Assembly (NCBI GenBank): GCA_964613425.1
Contig: CAZTHC010000059.1
Coordinates: 1-6,824 of the forward strand
Direction of reading: 5' to 3'
DNA from: CAZTHC01 sp964613425
GTDB taxonomy: Bacteria > Bacillota > Clostridia > TANB77 > CAG-508
DNA: 6,824 nt
Position numbers and translations under genes: made by a program. Shown piece by piece: positions 1-5,543 of the stretch. Each line of letters begins with the position of its first letter. Position 1 is the first letter of the stretch. The notes under the pieces are model-generated. The model was not told the DNA's origin and searched no databases. It was given only the letters and a program-made list of their open reading frames with translations.

Positions 1-1
1 A

Positions 2-106
2 TATGTAAGCCTTGATGATGAAGGTTCAAGAAAAATGGGATTATTAATTGAAAAATTAGAAGAACTAGACGATGTGGCTGATATATATCATAACTGGGAA
101 GAATAA
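2..106 (+). CDS. YebC/PmpR-family transcriptional/translational regulator, C-terminal end (5' truncated)
   Basis: Only the last 34 codons are in the window, ending in TAA at 104-106; the gene begins upstream. The visible tail has a DDEGSRKMGLLIEKLEELDD segment followed by V-A-D-I-Y-H-N-W-E-E. This matches the usual end of YebC/PmpR proteins, where an acidic stretch leads to a LIDxLEDLDDVQxVYHN-type ending. Members of this widespread family are cytosolic proteins reported as DNA-binding regulators and, more recently, as factors that help translation of difficult peptide sequences. An intrinsic terminator follows 12 bases after the stop, so the gene is the end of its own transcription unit and not part of the spoIIIA operon. 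The family call rests on a short C-terminal segment only, so it is probable rather than certain. Confidence 0.75.
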   Translation, partial: YVSLDDEGSRKMGLLIEKLEELDDVADIYHNWEE

Positions 107-118
107 AAAATTATTTTG

Positions 119-144
119 AAAGAGCGAATTTTCGCTCTTTTTTT
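119..144 (+). terminator. Intrinsic terminator after the yebC-like gene
   Basis: AAAGAGCG (119-126) pairs with CGCTCTTT (133-140) around the loop AATTTT, and the stem can extend by two A-T pairs. The right arm merges into a run of seven T at 138-144. This is a textbook Rho-independent terminator and separates the upstream gene from the spoIIIA operon. Confidence 0.9.
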
Positions 145-165
145 GTGCTATAAACTTTGTTGTTT

Positions 166-202
166 AATTGTGAATCGTCAAGGACACCAAGCCATACCAA
201 TT
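166..202 (-). repeat. Decayed copy of an intergenic hairpin repeat (reverse orientation)
   Basis: Read on the + strand, this stretch matches the reverse complement of the hairpin repeat at 4736-4779. The core at 175-197 agrees at 18 of 23 positions without gaps, and both copies are bounded by AATTG on one side and CAATT on the other. Three of the five core mismatches are G in the other copy and A here, as expected for a GC-rich element decaying in an AT-rich genome. The stem is no longer well formed in this copy. It lies between the upstream terminator and spoIIIAA. Confidence 0.65.
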
Positions 203-207
203 ACAAT
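172..207 (+). promoter_or_regulatory. Tentative sigma-E-like promoter for the spoIIIA operon
   Basis: spoIIIA operons are known to be transcribed in the mother cell by sigma-E, whose -10 box resembles CATACAnT with a -35 box 13-15 bases upstream. Here CATACCAAT (193-201) starts with a perfect CATAC and sits 14 bases after GAATCGT (172-178), a partial -35 match. An overlapping alternative is GTCAAGGA (177-184) with ATTACAAT (200-207) at 15-base spacing. Either would give a leader of roughly 70-80 bases. Both matches are imperfect, and the site overlaps the decayed repeat. A third possibility, GTTCTAAA (238-245) with CATATATT (259-266), would start the RNA almost at the ribosome binding site. 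Confidence 0.25.
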
Positions 208-286
208 ATGTTTCGTTTTTTATTAGACAAAAAAATTGTTCTAAAAATTTAAAATTTGCATATATTTATATAAAGGTGATAACTAT

Positions 287-1220
287 ATGCAAACTCAAGA
301 AATTCTAAATTATTTTCCTCAAAATATATCTATTTTACTATCAAATGAAATTCAAAATAATATTAATGAACTAGAAGAGATTCGAATAAGAAATTCTCAA
401 AATATAATATTAAAATTCAACAAATTTAATAGAATTATCGCATATAAAGTAAACTCTAAAGACATTTTACTTATATTACAAAGAATTTGCGAAAATTCAA
501 TATATACATATCAAAGCGAAATATGTAATCGGGTATATTACAATTAATGGTGGGCATAGAATTGGAGTTGTTGGAAATGTAGTAACAGAAGGTAATAAAG
601 TTATTAATATTAAATATATTTCAAGTATAAATTTTAGAGTTTCAAAACAAATTTTAGATTGTAGCAATAAAATTTTAAAATTCGTGTTAAATACTGAAAA
701 AAACACAGTATACAACACAATTATAGCTTCACCACCAGGCGTAGGAAAAACAACAATTCTAAGAGATTTAGTAAGGCAAATAAGTAATGGAATTAGAAGG
801 TTAGATTTTAACGGAATTACAGTAGGTTTAGTAGATGAAAGAGGTGAAATTTCTTCAATGTACAAAGGGATTCCGCAAAATGATATTGGAGAAAATACAG
901 ATGTATTAGATAATATACCTAAAAACATAGGAATGAAAATGCTTATAAGGTCTATGTCTCCAAATGTTATTGTGGCAGATGAAATAGGATGTAATGAAGA
1001 TGTCGAAGCAATTAATTATGCTATATGTTCTGGAGTTAAAGGAATATTTACCGCTCATGGAGAGAAATTAGAAGATTTATTATTGAATCCCGCTATAAAG
1101 AATTTAATTAATTTATATATTTTTAATAGAATAATATTTTTAGATAGTAAAAATAAAGGAGAAATTCAAAGTATATATGCATTTAATAATAACAGTACAG
1201 AATATGTTCAAATATTTTAA
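287..1220 (+). pseudogene. spoIIIAA: Stage III sporulation protein AA (secretion-type ATPase), frameshifted
   Basis: SpoIIIAA is the cytosolic ATPase of the SpoIIIA-SpoIIQ channel and resembles type II/IV secretion ATPases. The frame opened by ATG 287 (AAAGGTGAT at 272-280 as ribosome binding site) reads 81 family-like residues and would stop at 545-547. From 531 the next frame continues the family exactly: GYITINGGHRIG, then a P-loop PPGVGKTT (729-752, about residues 149-156), VDERGE, a Walker B segment VIVADEIG with acidic residues at about 231-232, and a conserved TAHGE. Skipping one base at about 530 gives 310 residues, close to the family's usual size of just over 300. All later operon genes are intact, so this is either a sequence error or a recent lesion; programmed +1 shifting is possible but unsupported. 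Without the shift, only an 86-residue protein lacking the ATPase domain is made. Confidence 0.85.
527..533 (+). other. One-base (+1) frameshift position in spoIIIAA
   Basis: The upstream frame reads ATA TGT AAT CGG GTA and soon stops; the downstream frame reads GGG TAT ATT ACA ATT. Family alignment from memory expects E-I-x-x-G-Y-I-T-I, which is obtained by skipping C530 (AAT, then GGG). Both frames are open together from 453 to 544, so the exact base is inferred from protein similarity. The in-frame CGG is a rare-looking Arg codon in this AGA-rich sequence. There is no homopolymer longer than three bases at the site and no obvious upstream Shine-Dalgarno-like stimulator. Confidence 0.75.
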
Positions 1221-1268
1221 TGTTCTAAAAATGGACAAGCATGAATATAATATATAGGAGATAAAAAT

Positions 1269-1778
1269 ATGTTATTTATTAGAATTATTATTTTTTTGTT
1301 TATATTTTTAACCTGTTCTATAATTGGTATTTTAATATCTAAGAAATATGTATATAGAGTAGATGAGTTAAAAGATATAAAGAATGCATTAAATATTTTT
1401 GAAACTAAAATTAAATATACATATGAACCAATACCGGAAGTATTTGAATCTATTTCTGGGATGTTTAAAGAGAGTATTTCTCAATTGTTTAGAAATTCAG
1501 TTAAATATATGAAGGTAAAATCTGCCAGTGAAGCATGGGAATATGCTTTAAAATATACAAATTTAAATATTAATGAAGAAGATAAAGAAATTGTTAAAGG
1601 ATTAGGAAAACTACTTGGAACAACAGATATAGATGGACAAATAAGTCAAATAGAATTAACAAAATCTTTTATAAGTACACAAATTGAAATCGCAGAAAAA
1701 GAAAAAGAAAAGAATGAAAAACTATATAGAACATTAGGAATGGTATTTGGAATAGGTATAGTAATAATTCTATTGTAA
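1269..1778 (+). CDS. spoIIIAB: Stage III sporulation protein AB (GspF-like membrane protein)
   Basis: SpoIIIAB is a membrane component of the mother-cell SpoIIIA channel and resembles the platform protein GspF/PilC of type II secretion and pilus systems. The 169-residue product has a hydrophobic segment at residues 1-22, a helical cytosolic part, the family-typical LGKLLGTTDIDGQ stretch at about residues 112-124 followed by a charged coiled region rich in E and K, and a second hydrophobic segment at the C-terminal end (about 155-169). The length matches the family (about 170). AGGAG at 1256-1260 is 8 bases before the ATG. A 48-base gap from spoIIIAA holds a block resembling the spoIIIAA leader. 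The stop codon overlaps an ATG that is in the frame of spoIIIAC. Confidence 0.93.
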   Translation: MLFIRIIIFLFIFLTCSIIGILISKKYVYRVDELKDIKNALNIFETKIKYTYEPIPEVFESISGMFKESISQLFRNSVKYMKVKSASEAWEYALKYTNLNINEEDKEIVKGLGKLLGTTDIDGQISQIELTKSFISTQIEIAEKEKEKNEKLYRTLGMVFGIGIVIILL

Positions 1779-1789
1779 TGAGAATGGAA

Positions 1790-1796
1790 AGAGAGG
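1790..1796 (+). promoter_or_regulatory. Ribosome binding site deciding the spoIIIAC start
   Basis: AGAGAGG lies 11 bases before ATG 1808. The earlier in-frame ATGs at 1778 and 1784 have no comparable purine-rich site at a suitable distance, which favours 1808 as the spoIIIAC start. Confidence 0.55.
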
Positions 1797-1807
1797 CAAA
1801 TTTACAT

Positions 1808-2002
1808 ATGGATATAAATTTATTATTTAAAATAGCTGCTATTGGTATCCTTGTTGCAGTATTACACCAAGTTCTCGTACGAGCAGGAAGGGAAGACCAA
1901 GCAATGATGACAACCTTAGCAGGATTAATTATTGTATTAACAATGGTTATAAAAGAAATAAGCACATTATTTAATACAGTAAGAACAATTTTTAATTTAT
2001 AA
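1808..2002 (+). CDS. spoIIIAC: Stage III sporulation protein AC
   Basis: SpoIIIAC is a small integral membrane protein of the SpoIIIA channel, conserved in spore formers. From ATG 1808 the product is 64 residues starting MDINLLFKIAAIGILVAVLH, which aligns with the usual family start; the Bacillus subtilis protein is about 68 residues. Two membrane segments are visible (about residues 5-20 and 34-50), joined by a short loop carrying R-A-G-R-E-D-Q. The frame is open upstream to ATG 1778, overlapping the spoIIIAB stop (TAATG). That start would add the charged, family-atypical residues MRMEREANLH and has a weak ribosome binding site, so 1808 is preferred; translational coupling from 1778 cannot be excluded. 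Confidence 0.87.
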   Translation: MDINLLFKIAAIGILVAVLHQVLVRAGREDQAMMTTLAGLIIVLTMVIKEISTLFNTVRTIFNL

Positions 2003-2012
2003 AGGAAAAAGT

Positions 2013-2399
2013 ATGGAAGTAATTAAAATAATTGGAATTGGTTTAACATCATTAATTTTAATAATAATCATAAAACAATATAAACCAGAATTTGCTATAT
2101 ACATAGCTTTAGCAGCAGGAATATTAATCTTAGTTATGGTAATGGATAAGTTATCCGCAATAATAGGATTATTAACAGCATTATCTAGTAAAGGAAGTGT
2201 TAATTCTAAATTTTTAGAAGTATTGTTTAAAATAACAGGAATTGCATTTTTAACTGAATTTGCAGTAAGCGTATGTAATGATTCTGGTGAAACTGCAATA
2301 GCATCAAAGGTAGACCTAGGAGGGAAAGTATTAATTATTTCATTATCTATACCTATAATAGCAGCATTATTAGAATTGATATTAAAAATATTACCTTAA
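2013..2399 (+). CDS. spoIIIAD: Stage III sporulation protein AD
   Basis: SpoIIIAD is a multipass membrane protein of the SpoIIIA channel and is related to SpoIIIAC; its mechanistic role is not well defined. The product has 128 residues, close to the family's roughly 130. Hydrophobic segments lie at about residues 3-21, 25-44, 68-87 and 106-127. The typical family piece FAVSVCNDSGETAIASKVDLGGK (about residues 83-105) lies before the last membrane segment, with its conserved C-x-D-x-G-E-x-A-x-A-x-K pattern. AAAGGA at 2001-2006 overlaps the spoIIIAC stop and precedes the ATG by 6 bases, so the two genes are probably translationally coupled. Confidence 0.93.
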   Translation: MEVIKIIGIGLTSLILIIIIKQYKPEFAIYIALAAGILILVMVMDKLSAIIGLLTALSSKGSVNSKFLEVLFKITGIAFLTEFAVSVCNDSGETAIASKVDLGGKVLIISLSIPIIAALLELILKILP

Positions 2400-2415
2400 A
2401 AAGGATAAAGTACAT

Positions 2416-3552
2416 ATGAAAAAAATTGTATTAATTTTATTTATTTTATTATTAATAGTAACTCCTGTATATGCTACAGATGAAATTATTAATTCACAAA
2501 AAGAAGCATTAAACATCAGTGATTTTTTAAAGCAAAGCCAAAAATATACCGAAGATATTTTTCCAGATTTAGATACATCTAATTTATTGGATGTTGCAAT
2601 TAAAGGAGAGGTAGAAGACAAAGGATTTTTTGATAAAATATTTAATTTTGCAGTAAAAGAAATTATAACGTCTATAAAAATATTAGGAAGCGTTTTAATA
2701 ATTATAGTTATACATAGCATTATAAAGAGCATAGGTGAAAATTTAGGTAATACAGGTGTTTCTAAAATTACATATTATGTTCAATATATATTAATTGTTA
2801 CATTAATAATGTATAATTTCACAGAAATAGTACAAATGGTAAGAGATAGTATACAAAACTTGACAGAATTTATGAATGTGCTTGTGCCAATTATGATGAC
2901 TTTGATGCTTACAACTGGAAATATAGCTTCAGCAAGTGTAATGCAACCAATAATACTTTTTTGTGTAGTTTTTATAAGTAATATTGTAAATATAATAATA
3001 CTGCCTATAGTTCTTGTTACAACTGTTTTAGGAATTGTTTCGAATATTTCAAATAAAGTTCAAATAAATAAATTAGGTAAATTTTTAAAATCCGGTATTA
3101 TTTGGAGTTTAGGAATAATTATAACTATATTCGTTAGTATTTTATCATTAGAAGGAACATTAACAAGCAGCGTAGATGGTTTAACAGCTAAAACAGTAAA
3201 AGCTGTTGCTTCAAATGCAATTCCTATTATAGGAAAAGCTTTAAGTGATGCAACAGATTCAGTAATTGGTTGTGCAGCATTATTAAAAAACGCGCTAGGA
3301 TTTATTGGAATAATAATTATATTAGGTATTTGTATAATTCCAATTATTAAGCTAGCAGCACTTACAATTATATATAATTTAGCATCTGCACTTTGTGAAC
3401 CAATTGCAGATGAAAGTATTGTAAAACTTTTAGGACATATGGGTGATACCTTTAAAATTTTACTAGCTATTATTTGTTTTATTTCAGTTTTATTCATTAT
3501 TGGAACAACAATAGCAATAAAAGTGACAAATACAGGAATGATGTATAGATAG
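2416..3552 (+). CDS. spoIIIAE: Stage III sporulation protein AE
   Basis: SpoIIIAE is the largest SpoIIIA protein, a polytopic membrane protein of the channel needed for forespore sigma-G activity in known systems. The 378-residue product begins with a clear signal peptide (MKKIVLILFILLLIVTPVYA, probable cleavage before TDE). An extracytoplasmic acidic region of about 60 residues follows, then several hydrophobic segments, beginning at about residues 88-108 and ending with a final one near 348-368. A small-residue-rich stretch around residues 253-290 (SVDGLTAKTVKAVASNAIPI and following) is typical of the family. The Bacillus subtilis homologue is about 400 residues. AAAGGAT at 2400-2406 follows directly on the spoIIIAD stop. 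No breaks or odd features are seen. Confidence 0.94.
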   Translation: MKKIVLILFILLLIVTPVYATDEIINSQKEALNISDFLKQSQKYTEDIFPDLDTSNLLDVAIKGEVEDKGFFDKIFNFAVKEIITSIKILGSVLIIIVIHSIIKSIGENLGNTGVSKITYYVQYILIVTLIMYNFTEIVQMVRDSIQNLTEFMNVLVPIMMTLMLTTGNIASASVMQPIILFCVVFISNIVNIIILPIVLVTTVLGIVSNISNKVQINKLGKFLKSGIIWSLGIIITIFVSILSLEGTLTSSVDGLTAKTVKAVASNAIPIIGKALSDATDSVIGCAALLKNALGFIGIIIILGICIIPIIKLAALTIIYNLASALCEPIADESIVKLLGHMGDTFKILLAIICFISVLFIIGTTIAIKVTNTGMMYR

Positions 3553-3555
3553 GAG
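3551..3555 (+). promoter_or_regulatory. Ribosome binding site for the GTG start of spoIIIAF
   Basis: AGGAG overlaps the spoIIIAE stop (TAG 3550-3552) and lies 9 bases before GTG 3565. No in-frame ATG is nearby, and the GTG start gives the normal SpoIIIAF N-terminus (MSWINSW), so the GTG is accepted. Confidence 0.75.
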
Positions 3556-3564
3556 AAATATTAG

Positions 3565-4107
3565 GTGAGTTGGATAAATTCTTGGACGAACAGTTTGGTT
3601 ACATCTGTAATAATTGTTACAATTTTAGAATTAATTTTACCTGAAGGAAAAAACAAAAAATATATAAAAATGGTAATGGGATTATATTTGCTTTTTACCA
3701 TAATAGGTCCTGTTATTACAAAATTCACCAATACTTCTTTAGATTTAAAAGCTGTAACTGAATATGAAAATGTAATAATAAATTCAAATAAAACAGTTCA
3801 AGCATTAGAAACAACTACAGAACAAAATATTAATGTACTATATGAAAAAAACATAACAAATGCAATTAAAGAAGAACTTGAAAACAAAGGATATGCGGTT
3901 ACATATATAAAATTAGATATAGATAAAAATAATTATAAAACAATAAATTCAATTAAATTAAATATTAATACAAAAGACATTAAAGCAGTTCAAGAGGTTA
4001 AAATAGGTAATTCAACAAATGTAGATGATTCTATAAAGCAAGAAGTAAAAGAAATTTTATACTTGAATTACAATATTTCAAAAGACAAAATTATAATTAA
4101 TGAATAA
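3565..4107 (+). CDS. spoIIIAF: Stage III sporulation protein AF
   Basis: SpoIIIAF is a membrane protein of the SpoIIIA channel. In known members two N-terminal helices anchor an extracytoplasmic domain with a ring-building-like fold. The 180-residue product shows membrane segments at about residues 10-26 and 36-53, separated by the strongly conserved E-L-I-L-P-E-G-K-N-K-K-Y-I-K-M-V-M-G pattern. A polar domain follows with a predicted alternating helix/strand pattern (KNITNAIKEELENKGYAVTY, then strand-like segments) ending at residue 180. It is slightly shorter than the roughly 206 residues in Bacillus subtilis. Translation starts at GTG, and the ribosome binding site sits on the spoIIIAE stop, suggesting coupling. 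spoIIIAG follows after 14 bases. Confidence 0.92.
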   Translation: MSWINSWTNSLVTSVIIVTILELILPEGKNKKYIKMVMGLYLLFTIIGPVITKFTNTSLDLKAVTEYENVIINSNKTVQALETTTEQNINVLYEKNITNAIKEELENKGYAVTYIKLDIDKNNYKTINSIKLNINTKDIKAVQEVKIGNSTNVDDSIKQEVKEILYLNYNISKDKIIINE

Positions 4108-4121
4108 CAAAGGAGAAGTTT

Positions 4122-4736
4122 ATGCTTAAAGAAAAAATAAAGGAATTAATAACAAAAAAAGATATTCCAAATAAAAAGAAAATAGAAAACTTAGTAGTTT
4201 TTCTTATTTTGTTAGTTATTACGATAGTTGCAATAAATGTTATTTGGAAAGATAATTCAAAAGAAAATTCAAATCTTCAACAAAGCGAATATAAACAATT
4301 AGCAAATATACCAATAAATAATACAACAGAAACCTCTACATCTGAAAAGGATTTAGAAGAAAAATTAGAGAACATATTATCAAAAATATATGGAGTTGGT
4401 AAGGTTAGTGTTCTAATTACATATAATGAAAGTAGCCAAATTGTAGCAATGTATAACGAAAATTTAACTGAAAGTGTAACAGAAGAAACCGATAATAATG
4501 GAGGAAAGAGAACTATCCAAGAAACAGACAGTAAAAAAGATGTTGTATATGAAGAAAACTCTGGAACTAAAGTTCCAATAACACAAAAAGTGGTAATGCC
4601 AAAAATAGAAGGAGCAATTGTTATTGCAGAAGGAGCAAATGATGCAATAATTAAAACAAATATAACACAAGCAGTAGAAGCAGTTACAGGGCTAGCTACA
4701 TATAAAATACAAGTGTTTGAAATGGAAAAAATTTAA
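4122..4736 (+). CDS. spoIIIAG: Stage III sporulation protein AG (channel ring protein)
   Basis: SpoIIIAG forms a large ring in the intermembrane space of the SpoIIIA-SpoIIQ channel in known systems and resembles EscJ/PrgK-type secretion rings. The 204-residue product has a basic cytosolic N-terminus, one membrane helix at about residues 23-42, a polar linker, and the hallmark LEEKLENILSKIYGVGKVSV segment at about 79-98. A beta-rich insertion follows (TEETDNNGGKRTIQE), then the closing PKIEGAIVIAEGA and the final helix/strand. It is a little shorter than the roughly 230 residues of Bacillus subtilis. AAAGGAG at 4109-4115 is 6 bases before the ATG. Unusually, spoIIIAH does not follow directly; a hairpin repeat begins at the stop codon region. 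Confidence 0.93.
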   Translation: MLKEKIKELITKKDIPNKKKIENLVVFLILLVITIVAINVIWKDNSKENSNLQQSEYKQLANIPINNTTETSTSEKDLEEKLENILSKIYGVGKVSVLITYNESSQIVAMYNENLTESVTEETDNNGGKRTIQETDSKKDVVYEENSGTKVPITQKVVMPKIEGAIVIAEGANDAIIKTNITQAVEAVTGLATYKIQVFEMEKI

Positions 4737-4779
4737 ATTGAAAACTGTAGGGGTCGGCGTCCTCGACGACCCGTCAATT
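4736..4779 (+). repeat. GC-rich intergenic hairpin repeat between spoIIIAG and spoIIIAH
   Basis: A GC-rich island stands out in otherwise AT-rich sequence. GGGTCG (4751-4756) pairs with CGACCC (4767-4772); after one G/A mismatch, CG (4758-4759) pairs with CG (4764-4765) around the loop TCCT. The element is framed by AATTG (4736-4740) and CAATT (4775-4779). Its general form, a TAGGGG-type start plus a short GC palindrome, resembles small dispersed intergenic repeats I associate with clostridial genomes. No T-run follows, so it is not a standard terminator. A decayed copy in reverse orientation lies at 166-202. Confidence 0.7.
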
Positions 4780-4791
4780 ATATTGTAATTT

Positions 4792-4809
4792 TAACACATA
4801 TTTGTGTTA
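4792..4809 (+). other. Small hairpin in the spoIIIAH leader
   Basis: TAACACA (4792-4798) is perfectly complementary to TGTGTTA (4803-4809) around the loop TATT. It lies 23 bases before the spoIIIAH ribosome binding site and is not followed by a T-run. It could protect the 3' mRNA piece or modulate translation; no function can be shown from sequence. Confidence 0.45.
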
Positions 4810-4831
4810 GTCATAATAAAATTTATATATT

Positions 4832-4837
4832 GGAGGG
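4832..4837 (+). promoter_or_regulatory. Ribosome binding site deciding the spoIIIAH start
   Basis: GGAGGG lies 5 bases before ATG 4843. The frame is open back to GTG 4804, but that codon lies inside the hairpin at 4792-4809 and has no ribosome binding site. ATG 4843 gives the usual short basic N-terminus before the membrane helix. Confidence 0.85.
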
Positions 4838-4842
4838 TAACA

Positions 4843-5418
4843 ATGATTTTCAAAGTATTCAAAAAAAATCAATTATTAATAGGAATGTCTGCAATTGCCT
4901 TAATGGCAGTAGGTTATTTATCATATATGAATAATAATGAAAAAATAACAAATGCAATTGAAACAAGTACAATGCTTGCAGACAGCACAGAAAGAATAGG
5001 TGATGCAACTCTAGTAAGTAGCACATCTACTGTAGAAAATGTAATTGTAAATACAAACAATACAGCTATAAAAACAGATTATTTTGCTGAATCTAGATTA
5101 GAAAGAGAAAAAATGTATTCACAAATGATAGAAACATACCAGAAAATGTATGAGAACGATTCAATTTCAGCAGAACAAAAAGCAATAGCTGCAAATGAAA
5201 TTACAAAACTTAACGAAAAGAAAAATGCAATTATGATAAGCGAAAATCTAATAAAAACAAAGGGATTCAAAGATGTTGTAATTTTAATAAATAATGAAAG
5301 TATAAATGTTATAGTAAACAAAGAAGAATTATCACAAGAAGAAATTTCGCAAATTCAAAATATCATTATTAGAGAGTTAGAAACAACAATAGAGCACATT
5401 CACATTTCAAATAAATAA
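4843..5418 (+). CDS. spoIIIAH: Stage III sporulation protein AH (SpoIIQ partner)
   Basis: SpoIIIAH is anchored in the mother-cell (outer forespore) membrane; in known systems its extracytoplasmic domain binds forespore SpoIIQ, zipping the two membranes together. The 191-residue product starts MIFKVFKKNQLL, has one membrane helix at about residues 9-29, a low-complexity linker rich in T, S and N, and then the ring-building-type domain. That domain shows FAESRLEREKMYSQMIETYQ, an A-x-x-E-I-T-K-L helix, ENLIKTKGFKDVVILI with the conserved K-G-F, and the final VIVNKEELSQEEISQIQNII pattern. The family is about 190-220 residues. It lies 106 bases after spoIIIAG, a larger gap than elsewhere in the operon. 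It is the last operon gene, with only a weak A7/T7 dyad after it. Confidence 0.93.
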   Translation: MIFKVFKKNQLLIGMSAIALMAVGYLSYMNNNEKITNAIETSTMLADSTERIGDATLVSSTSTVENVIVNTNNTAIKTDYFAESRLEREKMYSQMIETYQKMYENDSISAEQKAIAANEITKLNEKKNAIMISENLIKTKGFKDVVILINNESINVIVNKEELSQEEISQIQNIIIRELETTIEHIHISNK

Positions 5419-5427
5419 TTATATACT

Positions 5428-5445
5428 AAAAAAAGACATTTTTTT
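5428..5445 (+). terminator. Possible weak terminator after spoIIIAH
   Basis: A7 (5428-5434) and T7 (5439-5445) flank the tetranucleotide GACA, giving an A-U-only hairpin that merges with its own T-run 10 bases after the spoIIIAH stop. There is no G-C pair in the stem, so it would be a poor terminator; some read-through into the phosphofructokinase gene is possible. Confidence 0.35.
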
Positions 5446-5455
5446 CATAAAAGCC

Positions 5456-5485
5456 TTGTAAATAAAATTGTAAATGTTATATAAT
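5456..5485 (+). promoter_or_regulatory. Sigma-A-type promoter of the phosphofructokinase gene
   Basis: TTGTAA (5456-5461) matches TTGACA at four of six positions, and TATAAT (5480-5485) is a perfect -10 box 18 bases downstream. Transcription would start near 5492, leaving a leader of about 50 bases. This makes the downstream gene independent of the sporulation operon. Confidence 0.6.
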
Positions 5486-5502
5486 ACAAATATCAATTTT
5501 TT

Positions 5503-5519
5503 GTAGTATTATATACTAC
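5503..5519 (+). promoter_or_regulatory. Palindrome in the phosphofructokinase leader
   Basis: GTAGTAT (5503-5509) and ATACTAC (5513-5519) form a perfect 7-bp inverted repeat with a 3-base spacer (TAT). It sits about 10 bases after the predicted transcription start and 11 bases before the AGGAGG ribosome binding site. It could be an operator for a dimeric regulator or a small mRNA hairpin; nothing identifies the regulator. Confidence 0.4.
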
Positions 5520-5543
5520 TCAATTTATTTAGGAGGTTTTTTT

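Noticed and set aside
497..928. Open frame on the minus strand opposite spoIIIAA (143 codons)
   Set aside because: It is the shadow of the conserved spoIIIAA ATPase region; no ribosome binding site or recognisable domain. The same applies to minus-strand frames at 1669-1965, 2391-2732, 3060-3497, 4464-4670, 5079-5321, 5783-6046, 6167-6568 and 6448-6651.
684..1220. Separate ATPase gene starting at GTG 684
   Set aside because: The frame is open and family-like back to 531, and no ribosome binding site precedes 684. It is the second part of the frameshifted spoIIIAA.
1231..1240. ATGGACAAGC as a SpoIIID binding site between spoIIIAA and spoIIIAB
   Set aside because: It fits the loose WWRRACARNY consensus as I remember it, but that pattern should occur several times by chance in AT-rich DNA of this length.
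1246..1251. TATAAT as a sigma-A promoter for spoIIIAB
   Set aside because: The -35 candidate TTCTAA is poor, and transcription would begin inside the AGGAG ribosome binding site.
1778..1807. Earlier start of spoIIIAC at ATG 1778
   Set aside because: It would add charged residues not typical of SpoIIIAC and lacks a well-placed ribosome binding site; ATG 1808 fits the family better. It is kept as an alternative in the entry.
4810..4817. GTCATAAT resembling a sigma-E -35 box before spoIIIAH
   Set aside because: It matches seven of eight consensus bases, but the place for a -10 box 13-15 bases downstream is occupied by the ribosome binding site and start codon.
4804..4842. Earlier start of spoIIIAH at GTG 4804
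   Set aside because: The codon lies inside a hairpin arm and has no ribosome binding site, while GGAGGG sits just before ATG 4843.
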